Source of the DNA: Auanema rhodensis | Lineage: Eukaryota; Nematoda; Chromadorea; Rhabditida; Rhabditidae | Assembly: GCA_964057225.1 (NCBI GenBank) | Contig: OZ059899.1 | Location: 16,748,501 to 16,812,500, forward strand | Reading direction: 5' to 3' | Length of the DNA stretch: 64,000 bases | In this document: positions 26,244 to 35,796 of the stretch, piece by piece | Position numbering within the stretch: the first letter of the stretch is position 1 | Layout: each line of letters opens with the position of its first letter | Made by a program: the position numbers and the translations under genes | The notes under the pieces: generated by a model | What the model was told of the DNA's origin: nothing | The model's database searches: none | The model's input: only the letters and a program-made list of their open reading frames with translations

Positions 26244-29200
26244 ATGCCACTGCTCCGCTCACCCATTTCTAAGGACACGACGGCGCAAAACATGGTGCAT
26301 CAGGCCGAGCCTAGTGAAGCAGCCCGCGCCGAAGCGTGGATTGGAAAATGCTACCAACTATTGGAAAAGATTCGCGAATCGGACAACAAAAGGAAATCGT
26401 TCGTCAACCGAACGGTTAACTATCATTCTAACCGTGCCTCCAATATGATTGAAATTCGTCTCACGGAAATAAGATCTATCCAAGAGGACACCGAAGCAAT
26501 CCAAAACTTGATCGAGGAAATGAGAAACATAACGGACAACCTAACGGCAGAGGATCAAGAACGCCTAACCGCCAACGAGTGTACTCTCAGAAGACACATC
26601 AAATCTCTCACGGACTACAAAATCCATATCGAAGGACAAATCGAGTTTCTTCGCAACTCGAGACAAGATCAGGACCTGAGAGGAACAATTCCTCGTCTAC
26701 AAACTCCACAACTTGAAGAGTCAATTGGAGGATTTCCCTCGAACCAGGACACCAACATCAATCAAGGACATCCTATGATAGTCCAAGATAATTACCGCTA
26801 TCGCCAGACAGTGAAACCAGTTGACATTCCAAAGTTTGATGGTAACATCAAGAACTGGACCAATTTCTGGACACTTTTCAACCGGCTTATCCATACCGCC
26901 AACATACAGGACATTGAGAAGTTCAATTACCTTCGCCAATCACTCACGGGTGAAGCAGCCTCATTGATTTCCTCATTTTCAACTGATGAAGAGTCGTACC
27001 ACCCAGCGGTAAGCTACCTGAGAAGTGTCTACGATCACGAAGACAAAATTCTCCGATATCTCATGCTCGATTTCATACAACTGAAAGCGCAATCTCCGAG
27101 CAACAAGGACTTATTGCTCCTTATGAGAAAAATTAATGGGATAGCAAGACAAACTGAAAGGAACAATGAAGCTGCCCTCAATGCACTTGCCATCGTCCTT
27201 ATTCAACAAAAACTGCCTGGACACATCCTGCAAGAAGTCTACCGCTCAGGATCCAACTCGAACATGAACTGGAGACAACTAGTGGACAATACCGAAAAAT
27301 ACCTCCAACATGAACAAGAGGTTAAAAACATTTCATCGGACCTGCAGACGAAACCGGTTCCAAGAACCATGCATCAATCATACAACAGACAAAACTTTGT
27401 CACCAATAACCGTCCAAAACCGGATAACAAAAAACCTTCCGGTAAGCAAACCTCGAACAGCTGCATATTTTGTCAAAAACCACACGCCCCATGGACCTGT
27501 GACACTCCAAAGACAAGGAAAGAGAGACTGACCATACTGAATCAGGACAAAAGATGCATAAACTGTCTCAGAAAATCTCACGCAACAGAAGCATGCCCAA
27601 GCAAGCGCTTATGTTCGAACTGTGGAGGAAAACATATTGACCTTCTCTGCTTCAAAAAGAAAACGACAAAAGTCAACTTAACGAACAGCTTCCCCATGGA
27701 AGACGAGGACGAAGAGGAACACGTTATACAGTTTTCAACTCAAACGAAAACTAACCAATACCACAGCGCATTGTTACCCATTGGACAAATAGAGCTCCTT
27801 CATAAGGACAGGACCATATCAATCCCAGCCCTACTAGACTGTGGATCAGACACTTCATTTATCGACGAGGACCTATCTAAGGAACTGGAACTCCCAATAG
27901 TGGAATCCAAAAGAGTCAAAATCAAAACATTTGGTAACACAGCATCAATCGAAAGACTCAACAAAGTGGAAACAATGTTCAAAGGACACAATTCCCACAT
28001 CCTCGCACAACTTTGGACTAAGAAAGTCCTAACAGGACCTATTTCTACCGTCCGATTCTCTAAACCGACCAACACGTGCTACAAGCTGAACAAAAATATG
28101 AAGATAACTCCAAGAATCCTCATAGGATCTGACCTCATGTGGCAAGCATTAATCTCAGTCGAACCATTATCCAAGGAACACATGGTAGTACACACCCAGT
28201 TCGGAGACTTTATTACCGGCCAAGCCACAAACCAGAAGTCGTTGAATGCTCACTCAGTAATATCGGAAGACTTATCCATTTCAATTCCAATATGGAACAA
28301 AAGCTTTGTAGAAGAACAAAGCGAATTCACCGGAACAGAAGCTGAGGAAAAAACCGCCAGAGACAAACTAATTCTGGATCAATTCAAGGAAACAATCCAA
28401 CAAAAAGAAGATGGTTACTACGTATCATTCCCATGGAAAGACAACGCCCATCTACTCCCCGACAACAAAGTTTTAGCACTCAAAAGACTCACCAGTCTTG
28501 TACTAAAACTATCCCAACAACCAACATTACTCGAAGGATACAACAAAATAATTGAAGAACAGTTGGACCTAGGAATAATCGAAGAAGCTAAGGACCCTTA
28601 TCCCAACGCATACAGGATCCATTACATAGCTCACCAAGCAGTAGTAACTCCTCAGAAAGAGACTACTAAAATCAGGATTGTCTACGATGCTTCTGGACAT
28701 TATCAAAACAAGCCTAGCTTGAACGACGTCATACACCAAGGACCACTAATCTTACCATCACTAATTGGAATGATTCTAAGATTCAGATGCGGAAACACAG
28801 CTATGATAGCGGACGTACAAAAAGCCTTCTTACAAATTCGACTCCATGAGTCAGAAAGAGATGCTACTCGTTTCTTTTGGCTCAGAGATATTCATCAACC
28901 ACTAAGCACGGACAACACCAGAACTCTACGATTCTGCCGAGTACCATTTGGCATCAATGCATCACCATTCCTTCTCGGAGCCACCATACGACACCACCTA
29001 CAGAAGAAAAGCTCAGAAAGTCTTCTAGCACATAAAATCAAAGACAATCTTTATGTGGACAACTTACTCCTTGCCTCTGACTCAGCAGACCAAGTCAGAA
29101 TGTGGTATTCCGAAACAAAGGATATATTCCAGGAAATGAATATGAAACTCCAAGAGTTCATATCCAACGATCAGATATTCAATTCAAATCTGACTCCTGA

Positions 29201-32200
29201 AGAACGGAATGCCTCCACAACACCTAAAATATTAGGACTTCCCTGGGACACATTATCAGACCAATGGATAATTCAAGCTCAAATCCCGGAAACCAAGCTA
29301 ACAAAGAGAGGAGTCACACAAGCTATCGCATCAATCTTCGATCCAATGGGTATGATCTGCCCAAGTTTACACCCACTACGAATCTTCCTTCAAAATCTAT
29401 GGACAGAAAGTTTCGATTGGGACACTACACTACCAATGGAAATCCAAACCAGATGGAAACAATTATGCGAAAATTTTCACATCAACATAAGGATCCCCCG
29501 TCCCCTACCATCGGATACCAATGGACAATACCATCTGGTAACATGTACCGATTCTAGCGGCAATGCATTAGGATTCTGCTGCTACTTAATCGCAGCATCA
29601 ACACGACAATTAGCCTTAATATTCGCAAAATCTAAATTGCATTCCAAAAACTCAACAATAACAATTCCAAAGGCTGAAATCTCGGCACTAACGATTGGAG
29701 TTTTTAACACGCTAAAAATCGTGAAGGAAATACAGGACAACATCAAGATTCTAACAGCTACATTCCTCTCCGACTCAGAAATAACACTTGCTTGGATTCG
29801 CAAAAAACCAGACCAAAAAACGACAGGAGTTTTAGTACAGAACCGAATCAAGGAAATTTCTAATCACATTGAAGAGCTCGAAGATCTGGACATAAAAACT
29901 TCATTTGGATACATCCACACCAAAGACAACCCAGCGGACCTAGCCACAAGAGGCTGCACAACTGAAGAACTTGAGGATCACTTTTGGTGGAACCCAAAAG
30001 CACAGCTAGAAAAAGCTTTAAACGGACCTCTGTTTTCACTCTGTGACGAAGAAATACGGATACACGCAGCCACTACAGAAACAAGCGATGAAGAACCTTG
30101 GATATCAGACTGCTCATCCTGGATTGAAGCTCAACAAAAATGGATATCCGTACACTACCCACTCACAACAACTCATACGCCTTCCATGTATGAAGAAGCA
30201 GAAACCAATCTTCTTCACCTTCATCAAAACAATTTAATGGTCAGGCTATCAGCAGCCCAAAGGAACGATTTGCGACCTTTACTTAGAAACCATTTATGGT
30301 ATAGTAGAGGACGTATGAACAATGCTGAACTCGAAGAGAGTGCAAAACTACCGATTATAATCTTACCTAAAACAAAAACGGCAAGATTATTAATCGAACA
30401 TGTTCACGGACAACTCCACAAGAGCACAGCACACACAATGGCTGATATTCGCCAAAAATACTGGATACCGCAACTTCGCTCACAAACTCAATCCGTAATA
30501 AGGAAATGCCCTGATTGTCAAAAGATGAACAATCGGCCATACATCTACCCACCTTCAGGAGATGTACCAAGCAGACGTATAAGGAAAAGTCGCCCATTTC
30601 AACACGTTGGACTAGACTACTTCGGACCCATAACAACACAGGACCGAAACCAGAAAGCTTGGGGCTGCATCTACACCTGTACCGTCACAAGACTCATTCA
30701 CTTGGAAGTGATTGAAGATTTAACTACTAAATCTTTCTTGAGTTGCTTGAGAAAAATTTGGGCCAGACGAGGATGCCCAGAAAGCATCACATGTGACAAT
30801 GCATCTACCTTCGAGCTAGGACAGAAAATCGCCAACAAGCTCATCGTAACAGCCACTACTAACACTTCCGAGAATCAGCATCGAATCAAATGGTACAACA
30901 TAACTCCATACGCCCCATGGCAAGGAGGATTTTATGAACGACTCATAAGATCAGTAAAAAATGCCTTATACAAAACACTTCACGGCACACCATCAACAGA
31001 AGAATTGTCAATCACATTGGCAGAATGTGAAGCGACAATCAACACACGACCACTAACCTATATTGGATCAGACACGACCAGAGACGAAATCATTCGACCA
31101 TGCGACTTCATCCATAAGGACATAGATCTGAACATCTACATTGAATCTGAAGATGAAGATTCAGAATACATCGACAATCCAGCTCTTCAAACACAAGCAG
31201 ATACGGAACTAGCCTTACACTCTTCCCGTAAACGGACAAACAAATTTTGGGAACTATGGTCTGAACTCTACCTCAAAGAACTCCGAGAGTCTCATCACCA
31301 CACAATATCCGTGAAGAAAGCAGGCACCAACACAAAACCAGAAATTGGACAAATCGTTTTGATCAACGATAGCCCAATTCCTAGACACAAATGGCCAACA
31401 GGACGAATTACGAATATTCACCCCGACTCAGCGGGTAATATAAGGGAAGTCACACTTCTATCAGAGAATGGAAGAGAATTGAAAAGACCAGTCAACTTAC
31501 TACACCCAATGGAACTATCCACGGACAATATTCCACAAACTCTTCAGAAATTGGAAACTATAAGCCCCGCAGTCACTCAACGACAACAAAATCCTCGCAA
31601 TCTTGAAAGAAAATGGTACGGAGAAACTGCATCAATACTCACTCTTCTAACAATATTCACTATATTCCTACCTACAACGATGGCCAATCCAACTATCTCC
31701 TGCAATCCAAAGGGAGTCTTGATACAAGGAATGAACACGGATAATCAACAAGTATGCTCACACAACACTTGTTACAACAGTAGTGAAGGAGGATTGATAA
31801 CTCTTCCTCTTGAGGACATCCTATCAGACTACGAAGTAACTTGGACCTTTAATCACAACTCCAGACTACAATACATGACATTAAACTGTCCAGCAGTTCA
31901 TTTTTGCTCTACAGTGTCATGCACGTTCTGCTCAGCCACATTATTTAACCCATCTTGCTGGCCCTGGACCTCTATGTTACTATTCAGCTTCATAACCTAC
32001 ATAATCACAGCCATTTGCTACGGACTATTGCATTCACCATGGGTCATTGGAAAAGCCATCAGACTTTGGACCAACTTCATATACGCAATATGCACATCGT
32101 TATTCGGACAGCTATACATCCGGACAAATAGATTTAACAAGAAAACAGTTATCCCATTAATAACGCTTCTGTTAATTCACCAATCAATGGCTTGCCAAGA

Positions 32201-34538
32201 ACTTAGTATGAGCACTTCCCAAGAATCCTCATGCAACAAAGAAACATGCAAGATACAGACTGGACAATCTCTCACTATCAGCCCGTACACACAAGAAGCA
32301 TGCCTAACGTTCACTAACAATCAGAACAAGTTCTCCTTTCTGCGCATACAATGGATCAAAACAACATATTTCTGTGAAATCCGTTCACTCTTCTTCACCC
32401 GAGCAACCAGTACTCATGTAAAGAATAGCAAAAGATGCGCAAGAACTGGATCTTGCCAAGAAAACAAATGCAGCACCATTCAATCGGACACCATGGTTCA
32501 CGAACTAGAACTAGCCAACCAATATCCTGGATCTACACACTGCACAGAATCCTGCGGAGGATTTGGCTGTGGCTGCTTCTATCCATCTTCAGGATGCCTC
32601 TTCTACCGCACCTACATGAAACCTATAGACAAATCTGTTTACGAAGTCTTTTCATGTAACGAATGGATACCTTCCACACAACTACATATCACCTATCTGA
32701 ACGGAACCACAACCACTTCACGGAACATCACGCTTCATTCGGACATTCAAACAGACGTACATCCTTTCAAATTCTCCGCAATCAGTCTAACACCTCCTAT
32801 TATTCCAAGAATGCAAGGACAATTTATTAGAAATTTGACAAGACTGGCCATATGGAACATGAAGTCTACACTGACATGCTCATCTCATGAAAAAGCAAAG
32901 AAATTGGACTGTAAAGCAAACCCTCAGTGTGAATGCACTCCTGCAGAAGACTCAGTCAACTGCCATTGTGAAAACCAGAACATTCAATCAGTCTTTAACA
33001 GTGTTCAAACCATTTTACCTATATTCACACCTGCTTACTCAATCGAACAGTCACAACGGAACCTTGAAATCAACATCTATCGCAACATGATGGCAGAAAT
33101 TTATGTAACAGTGGATGGAATCTTCAATGTATCATCATCGCACGACGACTCGACATGTTTAATCCATGACTCAATGGTTAGAGGATGCTACAACTGCCAA
33201 AACGGAGCACAAGCCAACATCATATGTACTTCACCCATAAATGCTTTAGCTGCCACGAACTGCGGTGACACAGCCTTTATGCTACAATGCAGTCCAAAAG
33301 GAACATCAAACAATATTCGATTACCTATCACTACAGCATCACCATGGATCAACTGTTCATATTCATGCGGACACAATATACAATATTTCTCTCTAACAGG
33401 AATATTATATTACGTCAGCAATATTCAGGACCTGCAGAAACACTACATAGAAGGAAACCACTCCTCACTTCACGAAACAGCTATTACCTTTCAATGGCCC
33501 GATATTACCCATTTCTACAACATCTACCTAGGCTGGTACAAAGAAATTGCAATCTGCATCCTTATAGTAATGCTAGCCCTTGCTGTTTCTTATCACATCA
33601 TCGCGGCTTACGCAACAAAATTCACCGTCAGCTCCGCCCATGTCATCATTCACCTCGTAAAAATTATTCTCTGGTTACCCATCGCTGTCACCAGCTTCTT
33701 CGCCCGCCAGCTCTTTCTTCTATACAAAAGAAAGACTCACATCCTTCTCGTATTCATACTCACTATAATGTCTATTCCTACTACTCGCTGCTCCGATATT
33801 CAAGGTGTCATTGATCGCTCCAATCATAGATGCCAGAAATACATCCGACTTCCCTTGGAAAAGAGGACCGAATGCCTCAAAGAACTGACTAGGACCATGG
33901 ACTCCACCCTGAAGCTTCTCTTTAGCTTAGAGGAGAACAAGGAAACCCCCACCGGAAAGGTCAACGATGTCGCAGCTAATGCTTTAATAGCATACATCAA
34001 GCTCAAAGATTTCCTATCTACAGCTAAAACATCTTATGTTTTTAATATGGAAAAGGAAAAGCTTAGAATTTTTGGCAATGAGAAGCGCCTCACAGACCTC
34101 GTCCGCAACATTCAGAAGGACCATCTTAGCTCTATCGAACTTAAGAACATGCCTTATGGATTTACAAAGGTCCAGAAGGAAAGGGATCCAGCTCCCACTA
34201 CAAAGAGCAACATTATAGTCGTAGAAGCTATGCCCGAACTCAAAAGGATAGATCTCACAACCCGCAACATCGGTGAGGATCTTACAACTTTGACTCGAAT
34301 TATTATGAGATCAAACAATGACGACAAAGGCAAGGACATATTGGATGAACTCCGACAGATCAAGGACCTATTGAAGCAAATGGTCCCAAAGACCATTCAG
34401 CCAACCTTATCAAAGGACACCCAAACACCACCAAGAAAACTGAGAACAAAAAGGACAGAAACAGACCTACCACCAGCCAAGCAGTCACGAACATCACCCA
34501 GTAAGGACAGTACGATCGAGTTCCAGGACATCTTCTAA
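26244..34538 (+). CDS. Gag-Pro-Pol-Env polyprotein of BEL/Pao element
   Basis: 2764 residues in one frame. Residues ~60-140 look coiled-coil. ~190-360 resemble the DUF1759 Gag region. A cysteine-rich zinc-knuckle cluster spans 407-469. The protease motif DCGSD is at 532-536. Reverse transcriptase covers ~785-1000, with catalytic D857 and the YVDN box at 937-940 (Asn in place of the second Asp, as I recall from nematode BEL elements). RNase H is ~1095-1235 (first acidic residue D1103). Integrase has the zinc module H1386/H1388/C1422/C1425 and catalytic D1458, D1518 and E1565. A DUF5641-like tail is ~1662-1756. The envelope precursor starts near 1795 with several hydrophobic segments, and its Gc fusion-loop motif is at 2104-2112. 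A C-terminal module of unknown role is ~2520-2764. The first ATG lies inside the LTR. Met17 (26292-26294) straddles the LTR/PBS boundary and is an alternative start. No pol-env stop or frameshift is present, so processing or splicing must separate the products. Confidence 0.95.
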   Translation: MPLLRSPISKDTTAQNMVHQAEPSEAARAEAWIGKCYQLLEKIRESDNKRKSFVNRTVNYHSNRASNMIEIRLTEIRSIQEDTEAIQNLIEEMRNITDNLTAEDQERLTANECTLRRHIKSLTDYKIHIEGQIEFLRNSRQDQDLRGTIPRLQTPQLEESIGGFPSNQDTNINQGHPMIVQDNYRYRQTVKPVDIPKFDGNIKNWTNFWTLFNRLIHTANIQDIEKFNYLRQSLTGEAASLISSFSTDEESYHPAVSYLRSVYDHEDKILRYLMLDFIQLKAQSPSNKDLLLLMRKINGIARQTERNNEAALNALAIVLIQQKLPGHILQEVYRSGSNSNMNWRQLVDNTEKYLQHEQEVKNISSDLQTKPVPRTMHQSYNRQNFVTNNRPKPDNKKPSGKQTSNSCIFCQKPHAPWTCDTPKTRKERLTILNQDKRCINCLRKSHATEACPSKRLCSNCGGKHIDLLCFKKKTTKVNLTNSFPMEDEDEEEHVIQFSTQTKTNQYHSALLPIGQIELLHKDRTISIPALLDCGSDTSFIDEDLSKELELPIVESKRVKIKTFGNTASIERLNKVETMFKGHNSHILAQLWTKKVLTGPISTVRFSKPTNTCYKLNKNMKITPRILIGSDLMWQALISVEPLSKEHMVVHTQFGDFITGQATNQKSLNAHSVISEDLSISIPIWNKSFVEEQSEFTGTEAEEKTARDKLILDQFKETIQQKEDGYYVSFPWKDNAHLLPDNKVLALKRLTSLVLKLSQQPTLLEGYNKIIEEQLDLGIIEEAKDPYPNAYRIHYIAHQAVVTPQKETTKIRIVYDASGHYQNKPSLNDVIHQGPLILPSLIGMILRFRCGNTAMIADVQKAFLQIRLHESERDATRFFWLRDIHQPLSTDNTRTLRFCRVPFGINASPFLLGATIRHHLQKKSSESLLAHKIKDNLYVDNLLLASDSADQVRMWYSETKDIFQEMNMKLQEFISNDQIFNSNLTPEERNASTTPKILGLPWDTLSDQWIIQAQIPETKLTKRGVTQAIASIFDPMGMICPSLHPLRIFLQNLWTESFDWDTTLPMEIQTRWKQLCENFHINIRIPRPLPSDTNGQYHLVTCTDSSGNALGFCCYLIAASTRQLALIFAKSKLHSKNSTITIPKAEISALTIGVFNTLKIVKEIQDNIKILTATFLSDSEITLAWIRKKPDQKTTGVLVQNRIKEISNHIEELEDLDIKTSFGYIHTKDNPADLATRGCTTEELEDHFWWNPKAQLEKALNGPLFSLCDEEIRIHAATTETSDEEPWISDCSSWIEAQQKWISVHYPLTTTHTPSMYEEAETNLLHLHQNNLMVRLSAAQRNDLRPLLRNHLWYSRGRMNNAELEESAKLPIIILPKTKTARLLIEHVHGQLHKSTAHTMADIRQKYWIPQLRSQTQSVIRKCPDCQKMNNRPYIYPPSGDVPSRRIRKSRPFQHVGLDYFGPITTQDRNQKAWGCIYTCTVTRLIHLEVIEDLTTKSFLSCLRKIWARRGCPESITCDNASTFELGQKIANKLIVTATTNTSENQHRIKWYNITPYAPWQGGFYERLIRSVKNALYKTLHGTPSTEELSITLAECEATINTRPLTYIGSDTTRDEIIRPCDFIHKDIDLNIYIESEDEDSEYIDNPALQTQADTELALHSSRKRTNKFWELWSELYLKELRESHHHTISVKKAGTNTKPEIGQIVLINDSPIPRHKWPTGRITNIHPDSAGNIREVTLLSENGRELKRPVNLLHPMELSTDNIPQTLQKLETISPAVTQRQQNPRNLERKWYGETASILTLLTIFTIFLPTTMANPTISCNPKGVLIQGMNTDNQQVCSHNTCYNSSEGGLITLPLEDILSDYEVTWTFNHNSRLQYMTLNCPAVHFCSTVSCTFCSATLFNPSCWPWTSMLLFSFITYIITAICYGLLHSPWVIGKAIRLWTNFIYAICTSLFGQLYIRTNRFNKKTVIPLITLLLIHQSMACQELSMSTSQESSCNKETCKIQTGQSLTISPYTQEACLTFTNNQNKFSFLRIQWIKTTYFCEIRSLFFTRATSTHVKNSKRCARTGSCQENKCSTIQSDTMVHELELANQYPGSTHCTESCGGFGCGCFYPSSGCLFYRTYMKPIDKSVYEVFSCNEWIPSTQLHITYLNGTTTTSRNITLHSDIQTDVHPFKFSAISLTPPIIPRMQGQFIRNLTRLAIWNMKSTLTCSSHEKAKKLDCKANPQCECTPAEDSVNCHCENQNIQSVFNSVQTILPIFTPAYSIEQSQRNLEINIYRNMMAEIYVTVDGIFNVSSSHDDSTCLIHDSMVRGCYNCQNGAQANIICTSPINALAATNCGDTAFMLQCSPKGTSNNIRLPITTASPWINCSYSCGHNIQYFSLTGILYYVSNIQDLQKHYIEGNHSSLHETAITFQWPDITHFYNIYLGWYKEIAICILIVMLALAVSYHIIAAYATKFTVSSAHVIIHLVKIILWLPIAVTSFFARQLFLLYKRKTHILLVFILTIMSIPTTRCSDIQGVIDRSNHRCQKYIRLPLEKRTECLKELTRTMDSTLKLLFSLEENKETPTGKVNDVAANALIAYIKLKDFLSTAKTSYVFNMEKEKLRIFGNEKRLTDLVRNIQKDHLSSIELKNMPYGFTKVQKERDPAPTTKSNIIVVEAMPELKRIDLTTRNIGEDLTTLTRIIMRSNNDDKGKDILDELRQIKDLLKQMVPKTIQPTLSKDTQTPPRKLRTKRTETDLPPAKQSRTSPSKDSTIEFQDIF
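26293..26310 (+). other. putative primer-binding site (tRNA-Gly type)
   Basis: The first internal bases, 'tggtgcatcaggccgag', follow the LTR with no gap. The first nine, TGGTGCATC, match the complement of a tRNA-Gly 3' end including CCA. After that the match needs a one-base insertion ('a') before 'ggccg'. TGG at this spot is the usual mark of a primer-binding site. The tRNA assignment is from general knowledge of metazoan tRNA-Gly ends and was not searched. Confidence 0.55.
31628..33800 (+). other. envelope-encoding part of the polyprotein (phlebovirus Gn/Gc-like)
   Basis: After the integrase tail the frame encodes a membrane-glycoprotein precursor. A hydrophobic segment (~1796-1814) precedes a short Cys-rich ectodomain of about 95 residues. 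Then come hydrophobic segments at ~1911-1930 and ~1969-1983, a Cys-rich ectodomain of about 440 residues containing CGGFGCGCF (2104-2112), a membrane segment at ~2435-2456 and two more hydrophobic stretches to ~2515. The Cys/Gly motif and layout fit the class II fusion glycoprotein (Phlebovirus G2 family) known in some nematode BEL elements. By analogy the short first domain takes the Gn position, but it is far smaller than a viral Gn. Several N-glycosylation sequons are visible. I see no break in this region; whether it is functional cannot be told. Confidence 0.85.
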
Positions 34539-34721
34539 CTCGTCGGCCGGAGTGTGCTTGAGCACTCTATATTCCTAAAAAACCTTAAAAACTCTATCTT
34601 TTTCTAATACTTCATAATTCTTTATAAATCTCTTTTAACTGATCAATATTCGTGTAAGTTGAACCTAAGGCTCTTTTTACTCATGACTCATAGGCTACTC
34701 ATCCCCCACGCATATCTCCGC
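33647..34721 (+). repeat. 1075-bp tandem duplication, first copy
   Basis: This segment comprises the last ~300 codons of the polyprotein, the stop, the 14-base spacer and the first 169 bases of an LTR. It is followed directly by a second, apparently identical copy at 34722-35796. The junction joins '...atctccgc' (LTR) to 'cattcacctcg' (internal). The hexamer 'ctccgc' also occurs at 33632-33637, just before the internal breakpoint, so short homology may have helped. Confidence 0.93.
34553..34721 (+). repeat. partial LTR (first 169 bp) created by the duplication
   Basis: Identical to the first 169 bases of the terminal LTRs and cut at 'atctccgc'. It lacks the TATA-like box and the AATAAA signal, both of which lie further in, so it should not act as a promoter or terminator on its own. 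It lies 14 bases after the polyprotein stop, as the true 3' LTR would. Confidence 0.93.
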
Positions 34722-35796
34722 CATTCACCTCGTAAAAATTATTCTCTGGTTACCCATCGCTGTCACCAGCTTCTTCGCCCGCCAGCTCTTTCTTCTATAC
34801 AAAAGAAAGACTCACATCCTTCTCGTATTCATACTCACTATAATGTCTATTCCTACTACTCGCTGCTCCGATATTCAAGGTGTCATTGATCGCTCCAATC
34901 ATAGATGCCAGAAATACATCCGACTTCCCTTGGAAAAGAGGACCGAATGCCTCAAAGAACTGACTAGGACCATGGACTCCACCCTGAAGCTTCTCTTTAG
35001 CTTAGAGGAGAACAAGGAAACCCCCACCGGAAAGGTCAACGATGTCGCAGCTAATGCTTTAATAGCATACATCAAGCTCAAAGATTTCCTATCTACAGCT
35101 AAAACATCTTATGTTTTTAATATGGAAAAGGAAAAGCTTAGAATTTTTGGCAATGAGAAGCGCCTCACAGACCTCGTCCGCAACATTCAGAAGGACCATC
35201 TTAGCTCTATCGAACTTAAGAACATGCCTTATGGATTTACAAAGGTCCAGAAGGAAAGGGATCCAGCTCCCACTACAAAGAGCAACATTATAGTCGTAGA
35301 AGCTATGCCCGAACTCAAAAGGATAGATCTCACAACCCGCAACATCGGTGAGGATCTTACAACTTTGACTCGAATTATTATGAGATCAAACAATGACGAC
35401 AAAGGCAAGGACATATTGGATGAACTCCGACAGATCAAGGACCTATTGAAGCAAATGGTCCCAAAGACCATTCAGCCAACCTTATCAAAGGACACCCAAA
35501 CACCACCAAGAAAACTGAGAACAAAAAGGACAGAAACAGACCTACCACCAGCCAAGCAGTCACGAACATCACCCAGTAAGGACAGTACGATCGAGTTCCA
35601 GGACATCTTCTAACTCGTCGGCCGGAGTGTGCTTGAGCACTCTATATTCCTAAAAAACCTTAAAAACTCTATCTTTTTCTAATACTTCATAATTCTTTAT
35701 AAATCTCTTTTAACTGATCAATATTCGTGTAAGTTGAACCTAAGGCTCTTTTTACTCATGACTCATAGGCTACTCATCCCCCACGCATATCTCCGC
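34722..35796 (+). repeat. 1075-bp tandem duplication, second copy
   Basis: Offset by exactly 1075 bp from 33647-34721 and indistinguishable from it on reading, including the same stop codon. It runs into the complete 3' LTR. The lack of differences means the duplication is as young as the insertion, or is an assembly artefact. Confidence 0.93.
34843..35613 (+). pseudogene. duplicated C-terminal module frame (256 codons)
   Basis: A second copy of the last 256 codons of the polyprotein, detached from it by the stop at 34538 and the partial LTR. The frame is open from 34687, and the first ATG is at 34843, corresponding to Met2509 of the polyprotein. The protein would start within the last hydrophobic stretch and carry the soluble module, which is rich in charged residues and has a basic stretch (RKLRTKR) near its C-terminus. 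No promoter or splice signal of its own is evident, so it is probably a by-product of the duplication. A stand-alone product cannot be excluded. Confidence 0.6.

Larger units (their letters stand above)
25844..26292 (+). repeat. 5' LTR
   Basis: 449 bp, with terminal TG...CA. It matches 35628-36076 base for base on reading. It contains a TATA-like box (26104-26110), a poly(A) signal AATAAA (26179-26184) and, at its outer tip, the inverted repeat GTGCT-tg-AGCAC (25845-25856). The main reading frame starts inside it at 26244. The bases before the LTR are ordinary satellite. Confidence 0.97.

Noticed and set aside
26081..26293. Minus-strand 70-codon frame in the LTR
   Set aside because: Lies entirely within the LTR (and again in the 3' LTR) opposite the promoter and signal elements; nothing supports expression.
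33287..33814. 175-codon frame overlapping the envelope region
   Set aside because: A shadow of the main polyprotein in another frame; its composition follows the overlapping codons and no family is recognised. Other short frames inside 26.2-35.6 kb were rejected for the same reason.
34553..34721. Solo LTR or second element insertion
   Set aside because: It has no right half and no target duplication, and it continues into a copy of the element's own internal sequence at a constant 1075-bp offset, so a tandem duplication explains it fully.
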